Counted from the stretch's first letter, positions 42,106 through 49,981 are shown. The stretch: 53,303 nucleotides of DNA from Oscillospiraceae bacterium (GCA_015069095.1 SVJH01000015.1:1-53303); one strand, 5' to 3'. Numbers and translations: made by a program. The notes: generated by a model from the sequence alone, not told the origin.

Positions 42106-43322
42106 AGTATATTTAACTCTTCCATAAGATGTATTCTTTTTTCAGTAATTTCAAAATTTATTTCTTCTTTTTTAGTAAAAATACGTTTAAAACTTTTTGA
42201 AACAATATACCATATATGATGTATATATGCAATTGGAATAAGTAATTTATTCTTTTTTGCATATTGATATTTTGAGTATATATTGCTTAATTTAAACGAT
42301 GCAGATTTTTTAAAGAAATTTTTGTTAAATTTCATTTTGTAAGATATATAGTCGTCTTTTAATTTGTGTTTTAAAAATTCGTCATTAAAGCCTTTTCTTT
42401 CTTTTTCTCCGTTACCAAAAGCACCGCCTTCAATAATATCATTTAACATACTATCAACTTTTTTGTCATCATATGAAATTTCAAACAGGTCAGATTTATC
42501 AAATTTAAAGTACTTAATTCCAATTCCAAGTGCAGTAATAATAAGTGTGTCAAAATTAAGTTTTTTCATTTCGTTAATATATGAGTCAAAATCTATTTCA
42601 TTTTTGTAATGCGAAATATATAAAATAAGGTCCATTAGTTGTTTAAGTCCGCATCCCTTTGATAAGAAATGTTTTATAAAGTGGAATGTATTAAAATATA
42701 AACCATCTGTAGGACTTAGCGTTTTTAGTTTAAAACCATCGTTTGCTTCAACATAGATTAAATTATCTTTTGTTATTTTAAAATTGTTAAAATACAAAGA
42801 GTCAATGTAATCTTCATAAATATCTGTATGAAGTTCAATAAGTCCGCACTTTTTGCTGTTGCATCTTGTATGATGTGAAACAGCAGATTTTTTTTCAATT
42901 TCAAGCCCTAAATCAGCCATTATTTTTGTGGCTTTGTTTTCATCTTTTGCATCGATTAAAAGGTCTGTATCGCTTGATGTTCTAAACATTTTATCGTGGT
43001 AAAGAAACGAAAATGTTTCGCCTTTTAAAACGATAACGTTTATATTTTCATCTTCTAATTTTTCTATTACTTTATGCACATTCTGGCATCTTGCATTATA
43101 TGATGCTATGTTGAATTTAACTGTTTTATCAAGAACAGAAAATGTATCTTTTTCAATTTTGATTTTTGACTGTTTTATGGCAGAAAAAACTATCGGCCAA
43201 ATATTTGCATTATTTGCAAGTTCAAAAATTTCAACAAGATTAACATCATTGTTCAAACTCAATTCTCTGCCAAGAGAAGCACTGCTAAACAATTCTATTA
43301 AATCTAAGTAAGACTGTTTCAT
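42093..43322 (-). CDS. NTP_transf_5-type nucleotidyltransferase family protein (copy 1)
   Basis: 409 aa from ATG 43322, seven bases after GGAG (ATG 43328 is too close to it). The N-terminal half carries the uncharacterised nucleotidyltransferase (NTP_transf_5) pattern: VIVLKGETFSFLYHDKMFRTSSDTDLLIDAKDE with a DTD pair for metal, then HTDIYED. The C-terminal half is helical. It is a paralogue of the next gene and 12 bases from it, so a tandem duplication. Such proteins occur in capsule and peptide loci; the acceptor is unknown. Confidence 0.82.
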   Translation of the reverse strand: MKQSYLDLIELFSSASLGRELSLNNDVNLVEIFELANNANIWPIVFSAIKQSKIKIEKDTFSVLDKTVKFNIASYNARCQNVHKVIEKLEDENINVIVLKGETFSFLYHDKMFRTSSDTDLLIDAKDENKATKIMADLGLEIEKKSAVSHHTRCNSKKCGLIELHTDIYEDYIDSLYFNNFKITKDNLIYVEANDGFKLKTLSPTDGLYFNTFHFIKHFLSKGCGLKQLMDLILYISHYKNEIDFDSYINEMKKLNFDTLIITALGIGIKYFKFDKSDLFEISYDDKKVDSMLNDIIEGGAFGNGEKERKGFNDEFLKHKLKDDYISYKMKFNKNFFKKSASFKLSNIYSKYQYAKKNKLLIPIAYIHHIWYIVSKSFKRIFTKKEEINFEITEKRIHLMEELNILKKD

Positions 43323-43334
43323 AAACATACTCCG

Positions 43335-44522
43335 TTAAATTATATCAAAATCTTTAAAAATAGAAAAAACTTTGTCGTTTATTTCTTTTTTCTTTTTAGT
43401 GTGAAAAATCACTCTAAATACTCTCATAAAATATGTAAAAGGGAGTAAAAACGGCATTTTTTCAAGAAATGGATATATGATTTTCATATGATTAAAATCT
43501 GGGAAAATACGTCTTATTTTTGATACTTTTTTGTATTCAAGTGCGTTTTTAACTCCTGAACGTCTTTCAACAAAAGTATTATAAAACTGAGAGTACGTCT
43601 GGTCTCCGTTCCCAAAAACACCATTTTCCTCTATACAAGTTAAAAATTTTTCAAATATTTCGTTACTTATTTCATATGGAATATTAAAGTCTAAATTAAA
43701 ATAATCGTTACCAAGTTTAAATACTGCACATAAAAGCTTGGAATATCTTAATTTATCAAATGTTTCAAAATACAAATTAAAATCTATCTCGTTTTTGTAT
43801 TTGTCAAAGAAAACAAGCATATCGCTTATTTGTCGAAGTCCGACACCGCCTGCTATAAAGTGTTTTAAAAAGTGAGCAGTTAAGTAAAAAGCATTGTCAT
43901 TAACGTTTAATGTGTTAACTTTGTTTCCGCTTGGAAGTGTGATTTTAACATAATCTTTTGAATAGTTTATCATTCCGTTAAATACCAAATCTTTTGTGGC
44001 ATCTGAATAAAGTTTTATGTGTACTTCTAAAATGGCGTTATCGTAAGAAAAAGCTTCAAAATGATGGTCGATTTCTCCTCTTTCTTTAACATCAAATTCA
44101 AGGTTTTTAAGAATGTCAATTGCCTTTACTTCGTCTTTTTCATCTATTAAAATATCGATATCTCCCGATACTCTTGCATGAGGATTAGCATATAGTCTTC
44201 CAATAGAATCGCCTTTTAATAAACAGCACTTTATTCCGTTTTCTTCAAGTTCTTCTATTGCTTCATACAGTCCTTGTTTTCTTCTTATGTTAAGGGCAAT
44301 ATCGGACATAATTTGCGCATTTAAAAGAGCAAATTTATCTTTTTCTATTTTTATTTTATCTTCATTTGCCAGTTTTTTTATTGCAAAAAATACGCTCTGT
44401 AAAATTTCATGTTTTTTTGCAAGCAATAAAATGTTTTCAATATTATACTCTCTTTTGTCCGGTGTTTTATCATAAATTGCACAGTAATAAAGATGTATAA
44501 GATTTTTAAAATCCAAAGTCAT
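43335..44522 (-). CDS. NTP_transf_5-type nucleotidyltransferase family protein (copy 2)
   Basis: 395 aa, RBS GAGGTA. Same architecture as its neighbour: CCLLKGDSIGRLYANPHARVSGDIDILIDEKDE (DID metal pair), DHHFEAF, EVHIKLY, ahead of a helical half with HFLKHFIAGGVGLRQISD, which matches HFIKHFLSKGCGLKQLMD in the other copy. Both genes share a transcript that starts close to, and divergent from, the cotJ operon, which raises the possibility of a link with the spore envelope. That is only context. Confidence 0.82.
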   Translation of the reverse strand: MTLDFKNLIHLYYCAIYDKTPDKREYNIENILLLAKKHEILQSVFFAIKKLANEDKIKIEKDKFALLNAQIMSDIALNIRRKQGLYEAIEELEENGIKCCLLKGDSIGRLYANPHARVSGDIDILIDEKDEVKAIDILKNLEFDVKERGEIDHHFEAFSYDNAILEVHIKLYSDATKDLVFNGMINYSKDYVKITLPSGNKVNTLNVNDNAFYLTAHFLKHFIAGGVGLRQISDMLVFFDKYKNEIDFNLYFETFDKLRYSKLLCAVFKLGNDYFNLDFNIPYEISNEIFEKFLTCIEENGVFGNGDQTYSQFYNTFVERRSGVKNALEYKKVSKIRRIFPDFNHMKIIYPFLEKMPFLLPFTYFMRVFRVIFHTKKKKEINDKVFSIFKDFDII

Positions 44523-44631
44523 AAATATACCTCAATATCAATAATTTAATATCTTCATTTTACATTATTTTTTAAAATGTGTCAATCTATATGACATAAT
44601 AAAAGATTTTTCACACTTATTTGTCAAAGTT

Positions 44632-44639
44632 CATATAAT
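44632..44639 (+). promoter_or_regulatory. Possible sporulation-type -10 of cotJ operon
   Basis: CATATAAT 23 bases before the cotJA start resembles the sigma-E -10 (CATAnnnT). The -35 is not clear. cotJ of Bacillus is sigma-E controlled, so the match is sensible but weak. Confidence 0.35.
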
Positions 44640-44662
44640 ACATTAAAAAGTGAGGTGATACT

Positions 44663-44845
44663 ATGGATAAAAAAATTGAGTTTATGCCACAAAATCCAAG
44701 ATATGCATTTGCATATGTTCCGTTTCAGAAGTTTGAGAACTTGTATAACACAAACGATGCACTGTGGTGCGGAACACTTTTTAAAGATTTATATATGCCA
44801 TTTTCAGATTATGCAAATAATCCTATAATGAGCCCGTTTAAATGA
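44663..44845 (+). CDS. cotJA: Spore coat-associated protein CotJA
   Basis: 60 aa, RBS GAGGTGAT. AYVPFQKFENLYNTNDALWCGTLFKDLYMPF is the CotJA signature (YVPxQ, then ALxxGTLFxDLYxP). First gene of the cotJABC operon that encodes inner spore-coat components made in the mother cell. Its presence shows the organism sporulates or descends from spore formers. Confidence 0.93.
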   Translation: MDKKIEFMPQNPRYAFAYVPFQKFENLYNTNDALWCGTLFKDLYMPFSDYANNPIMSPFK

Positions 44846-44858
44846 AAGGAGAAATAAA

Positions 44859-45167
44859 ATGAAGTTAGTATATGATGACTGCTTTATGTGTGATAGCGAA
44901 ATACCAAAAAGTCAGTCCAAACTTTTAAACAGCATACGCGAAGTATGCTTCGCAATTGTTGAATTAAATCTGTTTTTAGATACGCATCCAAATAATATGG
45001 AAGCACTTGCACTATTTAAAAAATTATGTGCAAATAAAGAAGTTCTTGAAAATGAATATAAAATGAAATATGGTCCTTTAAAGGTATGCGATGTTTCAGA
45101 TAACACACCATTTTCGTGGGTATCAGAAGACAATAAATGGCCATGGCAAAGGGGGATAAATGAATAA
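44859..45167 (+). CDS. cotJB: Spore coat protein CotJB
   Basis: 102 aa, RBS AAAGGAG. The family core is present: LLNSIREVCFAIVELNLFLDTHP, ALALFKKL, KYGPL, and the terminal WVSEDNKWPW. It ends in TAATG, overlapping the cotJC start by one base. It is needed for the coat assembly of CotJC. Confidence 0.93.
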   Translation: MKLVYDDCFMCDSEIPKSQSKLLNSIREVCFAIVELNLFLDTHPNNMEALALFKKLCANKEVLENEYKMKYGPLKVCDVSDNTPFSWVSEDNKWPWQRGINE

Positions 45168-45373
45168 TGTGGAATTATGATAGAAAACTTATGTACCCGG
45201 TAAATATAAAAAATCCAAATCCATCCCTTGCAAAATTTATCATTGCTCAATACGGTGGACCGGATGGCGAACTTGCAGCAAGTCTTAGATATTTAAGCCA
45301 GAGATATACAATGCCTACTGCTCAAACGAAGGGACTTTTAAACGATATCGGTACAGAAGAACTTGTGCCTTGA
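45167..45373 (+). pseudogene. cotJC: CotJC, 5' part, interrupted by a mobile element
   Basis: 68 codons are open. The first ~65 residues are a normal CotJC start (manganese-catalase family): PNPSLAKFIIAQYGGPDGELAASLRYL, RYTMPT, then LLNDIGTEEL. Full-length CotJC is near 190 aa and goes on through metal-binding residues such as the His that follows TEELAH; here the frame changes to VP and stops. The recombinase gene of an integrated element begins 32 bases further. The 3' part of cotJC should lie beyond the window on the far side of the element. It is either a dead gene or one repaired by excision in the mother cell. Confidence 0.88.
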
Positions 45374-45375
45374 TG
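45350..45375. other. Probable left attachment junction in cotJC
   Basis: cotJC similarity runs through ACAGAAGAACTTG (45353-45365) and is lost in the following bases. The crossover of the serine recombinase is therefore expected near 45360-45372. A perfect inverted repeat AGGGCAAA..TTTGCCCT (45387-45406) stands just inside the element and may belong to the recombinase site or act as a weak terminator. Confidence 0.65.
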
Positions 45376-45405
45376 TTGGATATGGTAGGGCAAAAAAATT
45401 TGCCC

Positions 45406-47043
45406 TTATACTTTCAGTTTAATATCAAGGTGTATTGGCGGTTTTGTCCAGTCACCACCGACTTCAAATCTTGTTCCTTTTGGTTCGCCAGGTTCTTTTT
45501 TCATTCTTTCAGGTTTTTCCCTTTGGTATTCAATGCGGTCAATACATTCCTTCAAAAGTTTGTTTTGTGTTGCTGCATCCGCTTCAGGATTCTTTAATGC
45601 TTCAAGGGCATCTTTGAATTTTTTCATTTTTTCTTCATAATCAACTGGTTCTGGCATGGATGCATGTGCTTTGCACAGTGCCTGTTGGATTTCTTCTTTT
45701 TCCTTCAGCAAGTTTTCATTCAACTTTCTGAAGATTTCCACTGGCATTCTTTGTGAAGGATCAGGATGTGATTGTGCTTCCCATTGTGCCAGTTCTCTTG
45801 CTTCCAGGTCTTTCATTTTCTTTTCAAGGTTTTTAATCAAACTTGCATGCAATTTGATTGAATCACCTTCATCATTTTTGATTCTCAATTCAAAATCTTC
45901 AATGCATTGTTCCAAAACTTCTACAATTCTATTGATTATTTCTTCATATGTGCAAGAACCATTTTTGCAGTATTTCTGACCTTCACAAGACAATCTGGGT
46001 GCTGTTTTTTCACTTCCGTCTTTGTTCTTAAATGTTCTATATGACATTGACCTTCCACATTTACACCACAAAATGCTTGCAAGTGGATTTCTGATTTTTG
46101 TTGTTGGTTTGGCTCTGTGATTTCTTCCCCTTTTTTCTTGTGCTGCATTGAAAAGGTCTTCTGGAACAATTCCTTCATGTCTTCCTTCATAGATTAAATA
46201 TTCACCAATTTTTGCTCTTGGTCTTGTCTTGATGAATTCACCTTCTTCAACAACATCAATGGTTTTTCGCCAATTCCATTTGACTTTGCCAATATAGTGT
46301 ATATTGGAAAGTTTGTCTTTCAATGCAGCTTGTGACCAGTGTTTGCTTTTTGGTGCTTTTATGCCCATATTGTCAAGATAGTTGCATATTTTTGCACATC
46401 CCATGTCTTTGTTTACATACAAATCAAATATCAGTCTTACAACATCCGCTTCTTCTTTGTTTTCTTTTAGTGTTGGACATTTTCTTTTGCCATCCATCAC
46501 ATATGTTTTGTCAAATCCATAAGGGGCAACAGAACCTAAATAATTTCCTTGACTGACTGAAAGCAATCTTCCCCTGTTTTGAATTTTCTTGTAATAATTA
46601 AGATAGTCATTTCCCCTTTTCAATTCACTTTCAATTGCATTCCAGTCATATTCATCCCTTAAATCGTAAATTCTTTCTGGTGTTATAACATAGGTGTTTG
46701 TATGTTTGAACAATTTCATTATTCGCCCAATATCTTCCAAATCCCCACGAGTTAACCTTTGCGGTTCAACCACTTTCACAGCTTTATATTTTGGGGATTC
46801 AATCAATCGAAGCAATTTGTTGATTTCTGGTCTTTCTTTGATTGTTTCACCTGATACAATCTCACGAAAACGATTTTCTTCAGGAACTTTTGCATCAAGA
46901 TGTCTTTCATCCCATTCATCCAAAATTGCTTCATGTTTTTCAAGAACTTCTTCAACTGTCAGCAATGGATCATCACTTTGCGACTTTCTCAAATAGTCAA
47001 GAATTTCTTCTGGTCTGAATTCAATTTTTTCATACCTATACAT
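45406..47043 (-). CDS. Large serine recombinase (integrase/excisionase)
   Basis: 545 aa, RBS GGAAGGTG. N-terminal resolvase domain with Tyr17-x-Arg19-x-Ser21 (YLRKS), Ser21 the nucleophile, and VVEPQRLTRGDLEDIGRI. Recombinase domain (~170-290; YLGSVAPYGFDK, YVNKDMGCAKICNYLDNMGI), zinc-ribbon domain (~315-370, CKCGRSMS...C...YC) and a long coiled coil (~385-470). It catalyses attP x attB integration and, with a directionality factor, excision. The gene end lies 32 bases from the cotJC fragment, the usual place beside an att site. It follows the 190-aa gene on one transcript. Confidence 0.93.
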   Translation of the reverse strand: MYRYEKIEFRPEEILDYLRKSQSDDPLLTVEEVLEKHEAILDEWDERHLDAKVPEENRFREIVSGETIKERPEINKLLRLIESPKYKAVKVVEPQRLTRGDLEDIGRIMKLFKHTNTYVITPERIYDLRDEYDWNAIESELKRGNDYLNYYKKIQNRGRLLSVSQGNYLGSVAPYGFDKTYVMDGKRKCPTLKENKEEADVVRLIFDLYVNKDMGCAKICNYLDNMGIKAPKSKHWSQAALKDKLSNIHYIGKVKWNWRKTIDVVEEGEFIKTRPRAKIGEYLIYEGRHEGIVPEDLFNAAQEKRGRNHRAKPTTKIRNPLASILWCKCGRSMSYRTFKNKDGSEKTAPRLSCEGQKYCKNGSCTYEEIINRIVEVLEQCIEDFELRIKNDEGDSIKLHASLIKNLEKKMKDLEARELAQWEAQSHPDPSQRMPVEIFRKLNENLLKEKEEIQQALCKAHASMPEPVDYEEKMKKFKDALEALKNPEADAATQNKLLKECIDRIEYQREKPERMKKEPGEPKGTRFEVGGDWTKPPIHLDIKLKV

Positions 47044-47126
47044 ATTTTCACCTTCCTTTTATGTTTTTTCTTGTTGCTGGGGCATATTTTTTTGCATCAC
47101 CACCTTTATTTGTGCAGTACAATTAT

Positions 47127-47699
47127 TTATTCTTTATAATGTAAAATGTAACTTTTGCCATGCTTTGTTTTTTCCAATTTACCATCTTTGTGCATTTGAT
47201 AAAGAATATTTGACACATCACTTTGAAAAGGTTCATCAAATAATTCTTTGAATTCTGATTGCAAAATTCCATCATTTGCTTTTAATAGTTCAATCACTGT
47301 CGGCAACAGTTTTTGTTTCTTGATATAAATTTCTTGCAGATGATCGAGATTTGTTGTCAATTCTTCCAGTTCTTTTTTTCGTTTTTCGGCATAGTCTTTT
47401 GTTGTTAAAATTTCATAATACCAAAATTCAAAACATTCACCTTTTGTTTTGCATAGTTTTTCAACATCTTCAAGATATAAAATAAATGACTTTAATGCTG
47501 AATACAATTCTTTTGGGGATTTGTTTTTTGAATCAAGCCACATATTCAAAAAATATGAATATTCAGTGTTGATTTTATCGGTGAATTCTTTTGTGTAAGC
47601 ATACCATCCCCAAGGCAATTCACCTTCTGGTGTTAAATGCTCTAAATCAACTGTTGGCTTTTTATTATCAACACTTTTAAAAAAATTAAAAAACTTCAT
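47127..47699 (-). CDS. Phage protein of unknown function next to recombinase
   Basis: 190 aa, RBS AAAGG. Helical with a coiled coil (~105-135; KRKKELEELTTNLDHLQEIYIKKQ), and a C-terminal winged-helix-like part (ELLKANDGILQSEFKELF...VSNILYQMHKDGKLEKTKHGKSYIL). Similar proteins stand upstream of serine recombinases in Clostridia prophages. It could be a recombination directionality factor or DNA-binding helper; position supports this but there is no direct evidence. Confidence 0.65.
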   Translation of the reverse strand: MKFFNFFKSVDNKKPTVDLEHLTPEGELPWGWYAYTKEFTDKINTEYSYFLNMWLDSKNKSPKELYSALKSFILYLEDVEKLCKTKGECFEFWYYEILTTKDYAEKRKKELEELTTNLDHLQEIYIKKQKLLPTVIELLKANDGILQSEFKELFDEPFQSDVSNILYQMHKDGKLEKTKHGKSYILHYKE

Positions 47700-47734
47700 A
47701 CTTATTTACCTTTCTTATTTAATAAAAATTACCA

Positions 47735-47763
47735 TTGTTTTTAATATTTTGTTATTATAGAAT
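47735..47763 (+). promoter_or_regulatory. Promoter of 32-aa phage gene
   Basis: TTGTTT (47735-47740), 17-bp spacer, TAGAAT (47758-47763). Confidence 0.55.
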
Positions 47764-47782
47764 GTTTTCAGAACATTATTTC

Positions 47783-47796
47783 AGAACAGATGTTCT
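47783..47796. promoter_or_regulatory. LexA-like SOS box
   Basis: AGAACAGATGTTCT is a 6-bp inverted repeat with centre GA and contains GAAC-N4-GTTC, the core of the Firmicutes LexA site (CGAAC-N4-GTTCG). It lies about 15-20 bases past the expected start of transcription, in a good place for repression. Confidence 0.6.
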
Positions 47797-47824
47797 TGCC
47801 CTGGTAAATGAAAGGATGATTCAC

Positions 47825-47923
47825 ATGAAAGAACAGTATATTTCAGAAATTGTCAATCTATTAAATCAATGCAACGATCCTTCATTGTTTGACCTTATTT
47901 TGAAATTACTTCAAAAAAGCTGA
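47825..47923 (+). CDS. 32-aa phage protein
   Basis: ATG 47825 behind AAAGGATG; the frame stays open upstream to 47735 but that part includes the promoter and SOS-like box. Product MKEQYISEIVNLLNQC followed by LFDLILKLLQKS: one amphipathic helix pair, a pattern seen in tiny proteins beside phage repressors. It converges with and overlaps the repressor gene by 18 bases. The SOS-like box suggests it is made on DNA damage, perhaps as an antirepressor. That role is a guess. Confidence 0.55.
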   Translation: MKEQYISEIVNLLNQCNDPSLFDLILKLLQKS

Positions 47924-48259
47924 CAGCATCTGTTTCACACCAACAATTTTTTCAGAATCAAGTTTGTATAATGATTCAACAACAGAAAGAAAATCTTCAT
48001 CAGTTCGCATTCTTATAATGATGTCAGCCATGACATCATTATTTTTTTGCACTTTTTCCCAATCCATCAAGAAAGCCACTGTTGTTCCCATTACTTCAGC
48101 AAATTTCACCACCTTTGATTGTGGGATGTCCACTTTTCCTGATTCTATTCTTGCAACAGTTGAATGATTGGCATATCCCATGCGGTCAGCTAATTCACGC
48201 AATGTCCATCCAAGTTCATTTCTGCGGATTTTTATTTTTTCACCTATATTTTTTGACAT
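47906..48259 (-). CDS. XRE-family phage repressor (cI-like)
   Basis: 117 aa from ATG 48259 (AAGGTGG nine bases upstream). HTH_XRE residues ~7-65 (IKIRRNELGWTLRELADRMGYANHSTVARIESGKVDIP), then a short helical C-terminus. No LexA-type peptidase domain, so it is not self-cleaving, which fits the separate SOS-inducible gene. It faces the Cro-like gene across about 160 bp with repeated operators. Confidence 0.85.
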   Translation of the reverse strand: MSKNIGEKIKIRRNELGWTLRELADRMGYANHSTVARIESGKVDIPQSKVVKFAEVMGTTVAFLMDWEKVQKNNDVMADIIIRMRTDEDFLSVVESLYKLDSEKIVGVKQMLSAFLK

Positions 48260-48261
48260 GT

Positions 48262-48302
48262 AATGCACCACCTTTTTCCCTTATTATAAAGGTTTGTTGC
48301 AT
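48262..48302. promoter_or_regulatory. Repressor promoter with operator halves
   Basis: Minus-strand promoter TTGCTT (48311-48306), 17-bp spacer, TATAAT (48288-48283). Half-operators AATGCACCAC (48262-48271) and TTGTTGCAT (48294-48302) flank and overlap it. The same two words form one full site at 48375-48395. Confidence 0.65.
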
Positions 48303-48341
48303 AAAAAGCAATATAAATATTTAATTTTTTCGAAAAAAGTA

Positions 48342-48370
48342 TTGACTTTTAATTCAAAAGGTGCTATATT
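48342..48370 (+). promoter_or_regulatory. Lytic-side promoter
   Basis: TTGACT (48342-48347), 17-bp spacer, TATATT (48365-48370), driving the Cro-like gene and the early genes. Confidence 0.8.
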
Positions 48371-48374
48371 GATG

Positions 48375-48395
48375 TTGTTGCATTAAATGCACCAC
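48375..48395. promoter_or_regulatory. Full operator of phage switch
   Basis: TTGTTGCATTAAATGCACCAC: a 13-bp palindrome (TGCATTAAATGCA) at its core, overlapping the start of transcription of the lytic promoter. Its left and right words recur singly around the repressor promoter. Confidence 0.65.
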
Positions 48396-48423
48396 AAAAT
48401 GTAGTGGAAGGGGGAAAACGTAA

Positions 48424-48642
48424 ATGAATAATCTTGAATTATTAGAATCAAAGATTGCAGAATCAGGAAAGAAAAAATCATTCTTGGCAAAAAAAGTCGG
48501 TTTGACACCTGCTGGATTCCGTAATTGTTGCACAAACAAGGCAGAATTTAAAGCAAGTCAGATTCAAATTCTTTGCGAAGAATTAAACATTGACAGTCTT
48601 GAAGAAAAGCAGTCTATTTTTTTTGCTGAAGTTGGTGCATAA
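48424..48642 (+). CDS. Cro-like HTH regulator
   Basis: 72 aa, RBS GGAAGGGGG. Single helix-turn-helix (KKSFLAKKVGLTPAGFRNCC) and little more, the size of a Cro protein. Divergent to the XRE repressor. It should switch the element to early-gene expression by repressing the cI-like gene. Confidence 0.8.
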   Translation: MNNLELLESKIAESGKKKSFLAKKVGLTPAGFRNCCTNKAEFKASQIQILCEELNIDSLEEKQSIFFAEVGA

Positions 48643-48709
48643 AAAGCACCAGACATCAGGACAAACATCCTGAACATAAGATGAAATAACAATGAAAGGA
48701 AGTGTTTCA

Positions 48710-48868
48710 ATGAAGGCAATGGACACTTACAAAGAAGTAAAAGAATTTAAGTTCCCAAATATGACAGTGAATGTGTTCATTCCTGACATAACAGAAGAAG
48801 AAAGAAACCAAAGGATGAAAAAAATTGAAAAAGCAGCTGTAAGACTGCTTATGAGTTTGAAAGGATGA
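48710..48868 (+). CDS. Small phage early protein
   Basis: 52 aa, start ATG 48710 behind GAAAGGAAG. FPNMTVNVFIPDITEEERNQRMKKIEKAAVRLL has a form common in Clostridia phage early regions (short beta strand then a helix). Function unknown. Its tight spacing to the next gene (6 bases) shows a single operon. Confidence 0.65.
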   Translation: MKAMDTYKEVKEFKFPNMTVNVFIPDITEEERNQRMKKIEKAAVRLLMSLKG

Positions 48869-48874
48869 AATGAA

Positions 48875-49108
48875 ATGGCAAAAGATTGGTTGACGGATGA
48901 ACAAGTTGAAATGGAAATTGAAAGATTGCTGAATTCTGAAGATGTTCAACTGGCAAAGAAAGAAATCAGAATCAAATATAAAAGAAGACAATACATGTAT
49001 CAGTTGCGAACAATGGAAAAACGAGGTCAACAGCTTGCAACAGATGGTGTGACAATGGAAAACATTGAAGAAAAACTGTTCGGCAAGCTTGAAGACATTG
49101 AAGAATGA
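48875..49108 (+). CDS. Phage early protein, unknown
   Basis: 77 aa, highly charged and helical (EQVEMEIERLLNSEDVQLAKKEIRIKYKRRQYMYQLRTMEKRG), likely coiled coil. RBS AAAGGATG. No family recognised. Part of the early operon ahead of the recombination genes. Confidence 0.6.
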   Translation: MAKDWLTDEQVEMEIERLLNSEDVQLAKKEIRIKYKRRQYMYQLRTMEKRGQQLATDGVTMENIEEKLFGKLEDIEE

Positions 49109-49121
49109 AGGGGTGGACAAG

Positions 49122-49325
49122 ATGAAAAAATCAAAAATCAAAGCATTTGTTTTGAAAACAATCACAAAAATAATGGCGGTTGTCTGGCTGTTGTCAATGA
49201 CTGCACTTGATTCAGAATCAAGCATTCCTGTTGTTGCTTGTTTTATATCACTTGCATGGATTGCCCTGTTTATGTATGCAAACGGATATAAGCCACAGAA
49301 GGAAGTGGTGCAAGATGTCGGTTGA
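49122..49325 (+). CDS. Small phage membrane protein
   Basis: 67 aa from ATG 49122 (GGGGTGG nine bases upstream). Basic N-terminus, then two hydrophobic segments (about residues 14-29 and 33-52), so probably two membrane spans. The 3' end overlaps the YqaJ gene by 11 bases in another frame. Function unknown; superinfection exclusion is one option. Confidence 0.6.
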   Translation: MKKSKIKAFVLKTITKIMAVVWLLSMTALDSESSIPVVACFISLAWIALFMYANGYKPQKEVVQDVG

Positions 49326-49968
49326 AATGAAAATCCTTGCAAGTCATGAAGAATGGTTGGAAGCAAGAAGCAACACAATTGGTGGTTCAGATGCCAGTGC
49401 AATAGTTGGCATGAATCCCTACAAGTCAAACATTGATTTATGGCTTGAAAAGACTGGACAAGTTGTGCCAGAAGATATTTCAGACAAGTCTTATGTGAAA
49501 TTTGGCACAGAAGCTGAACCACTTATGCGGAAACTGTTTGAACTGGATTTCCCTGAATATCAAGTCTTTTATAAAGAAAACAACCTATTTTTGAATGACA
49601 AATACCCCTGGGGGCATTATTCAGCGGATGGTTGGCTGACAGATGAAAACGGCAGAAAAGGGATTTTGGAAATCAAAACAACAGAAATTCTTCAGAGTAT
49701 GCAAAAAGAGAAATGGAAAGACAGACTTCCTGATAATTATTACATACAACTTCTTCATGGCTTTTTGATTATGGAAGCGGATTTTGCCATTTTAAAAGGT
49801 CGATTGAAAACAGTGTTCAATGGTATTCCATACATACAAATAAAACACTATCCAATTGAAAGAATTGATGTTGAAGATGACATTCAATATCTTGCAAAAG
49901 AAGAAAAACGATTTTGGGAAAAGGTTGAATCAAGGCAGAAGCCAGGTTTGATTTTACCGAATTTTTAG
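49315..49968 (+). CDS. YqaJ-family viral recombinase/exonuclease
   Basis: 217 aa from ATG 49315 (GGAAGTGGTG upstream). PD-(D/E)xK-type nuclease of the lambda-exonuclease/YqaJ group: RSNTIGGSDASAIVGMNPY, FGTEAEPLMRKLF, SADGWLTDENGRKGILEIKT (Asp and Glu-x-Lys active site) and YYIQLLHGFLI. It resects double-strand ends to give 3' overhangs for the RecT annealase encoded downstream. Confidence 0.88.
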   Translation: MSVEMKILASHEEWLEARSNTIGGSDASAIVGMNPYKSNIDLWLEKTGQVVPEDISDKSYVKFGTEAEPLMRKLFELDFPEYQVFYKENNLFLNDKYPWGHYSADGWLTDENGRKGILEIKTTEILQSMQKEKWKDRLPDNYYIQLLHGFLIMEADFAILKGRLKTVFNGIPYIQIKHYPIERIDVEDDIQYLAKEEKRFWEKVESRQKPGLILPNF

Positions 49969-49981
49969 AAAGGAAAACAAA

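Noticed and set aside
45387-45406. Clean terminator for the serine recombinase gene
   Set aside because: AGGGCAAA..TTTGCCCT has its T-run in the loop, not after the stem, so normal intrinsic termination is doubtful.
47059-47097. 12-codon frame with ribosome site upstream of the recombinase gene
   Set aside because: AAAGGTGG and ATG are present but the peptide (12 residues) has no motif, and a chance ORF in AT-rich DNA is as likely. A leader-peptide role cannot be supported.
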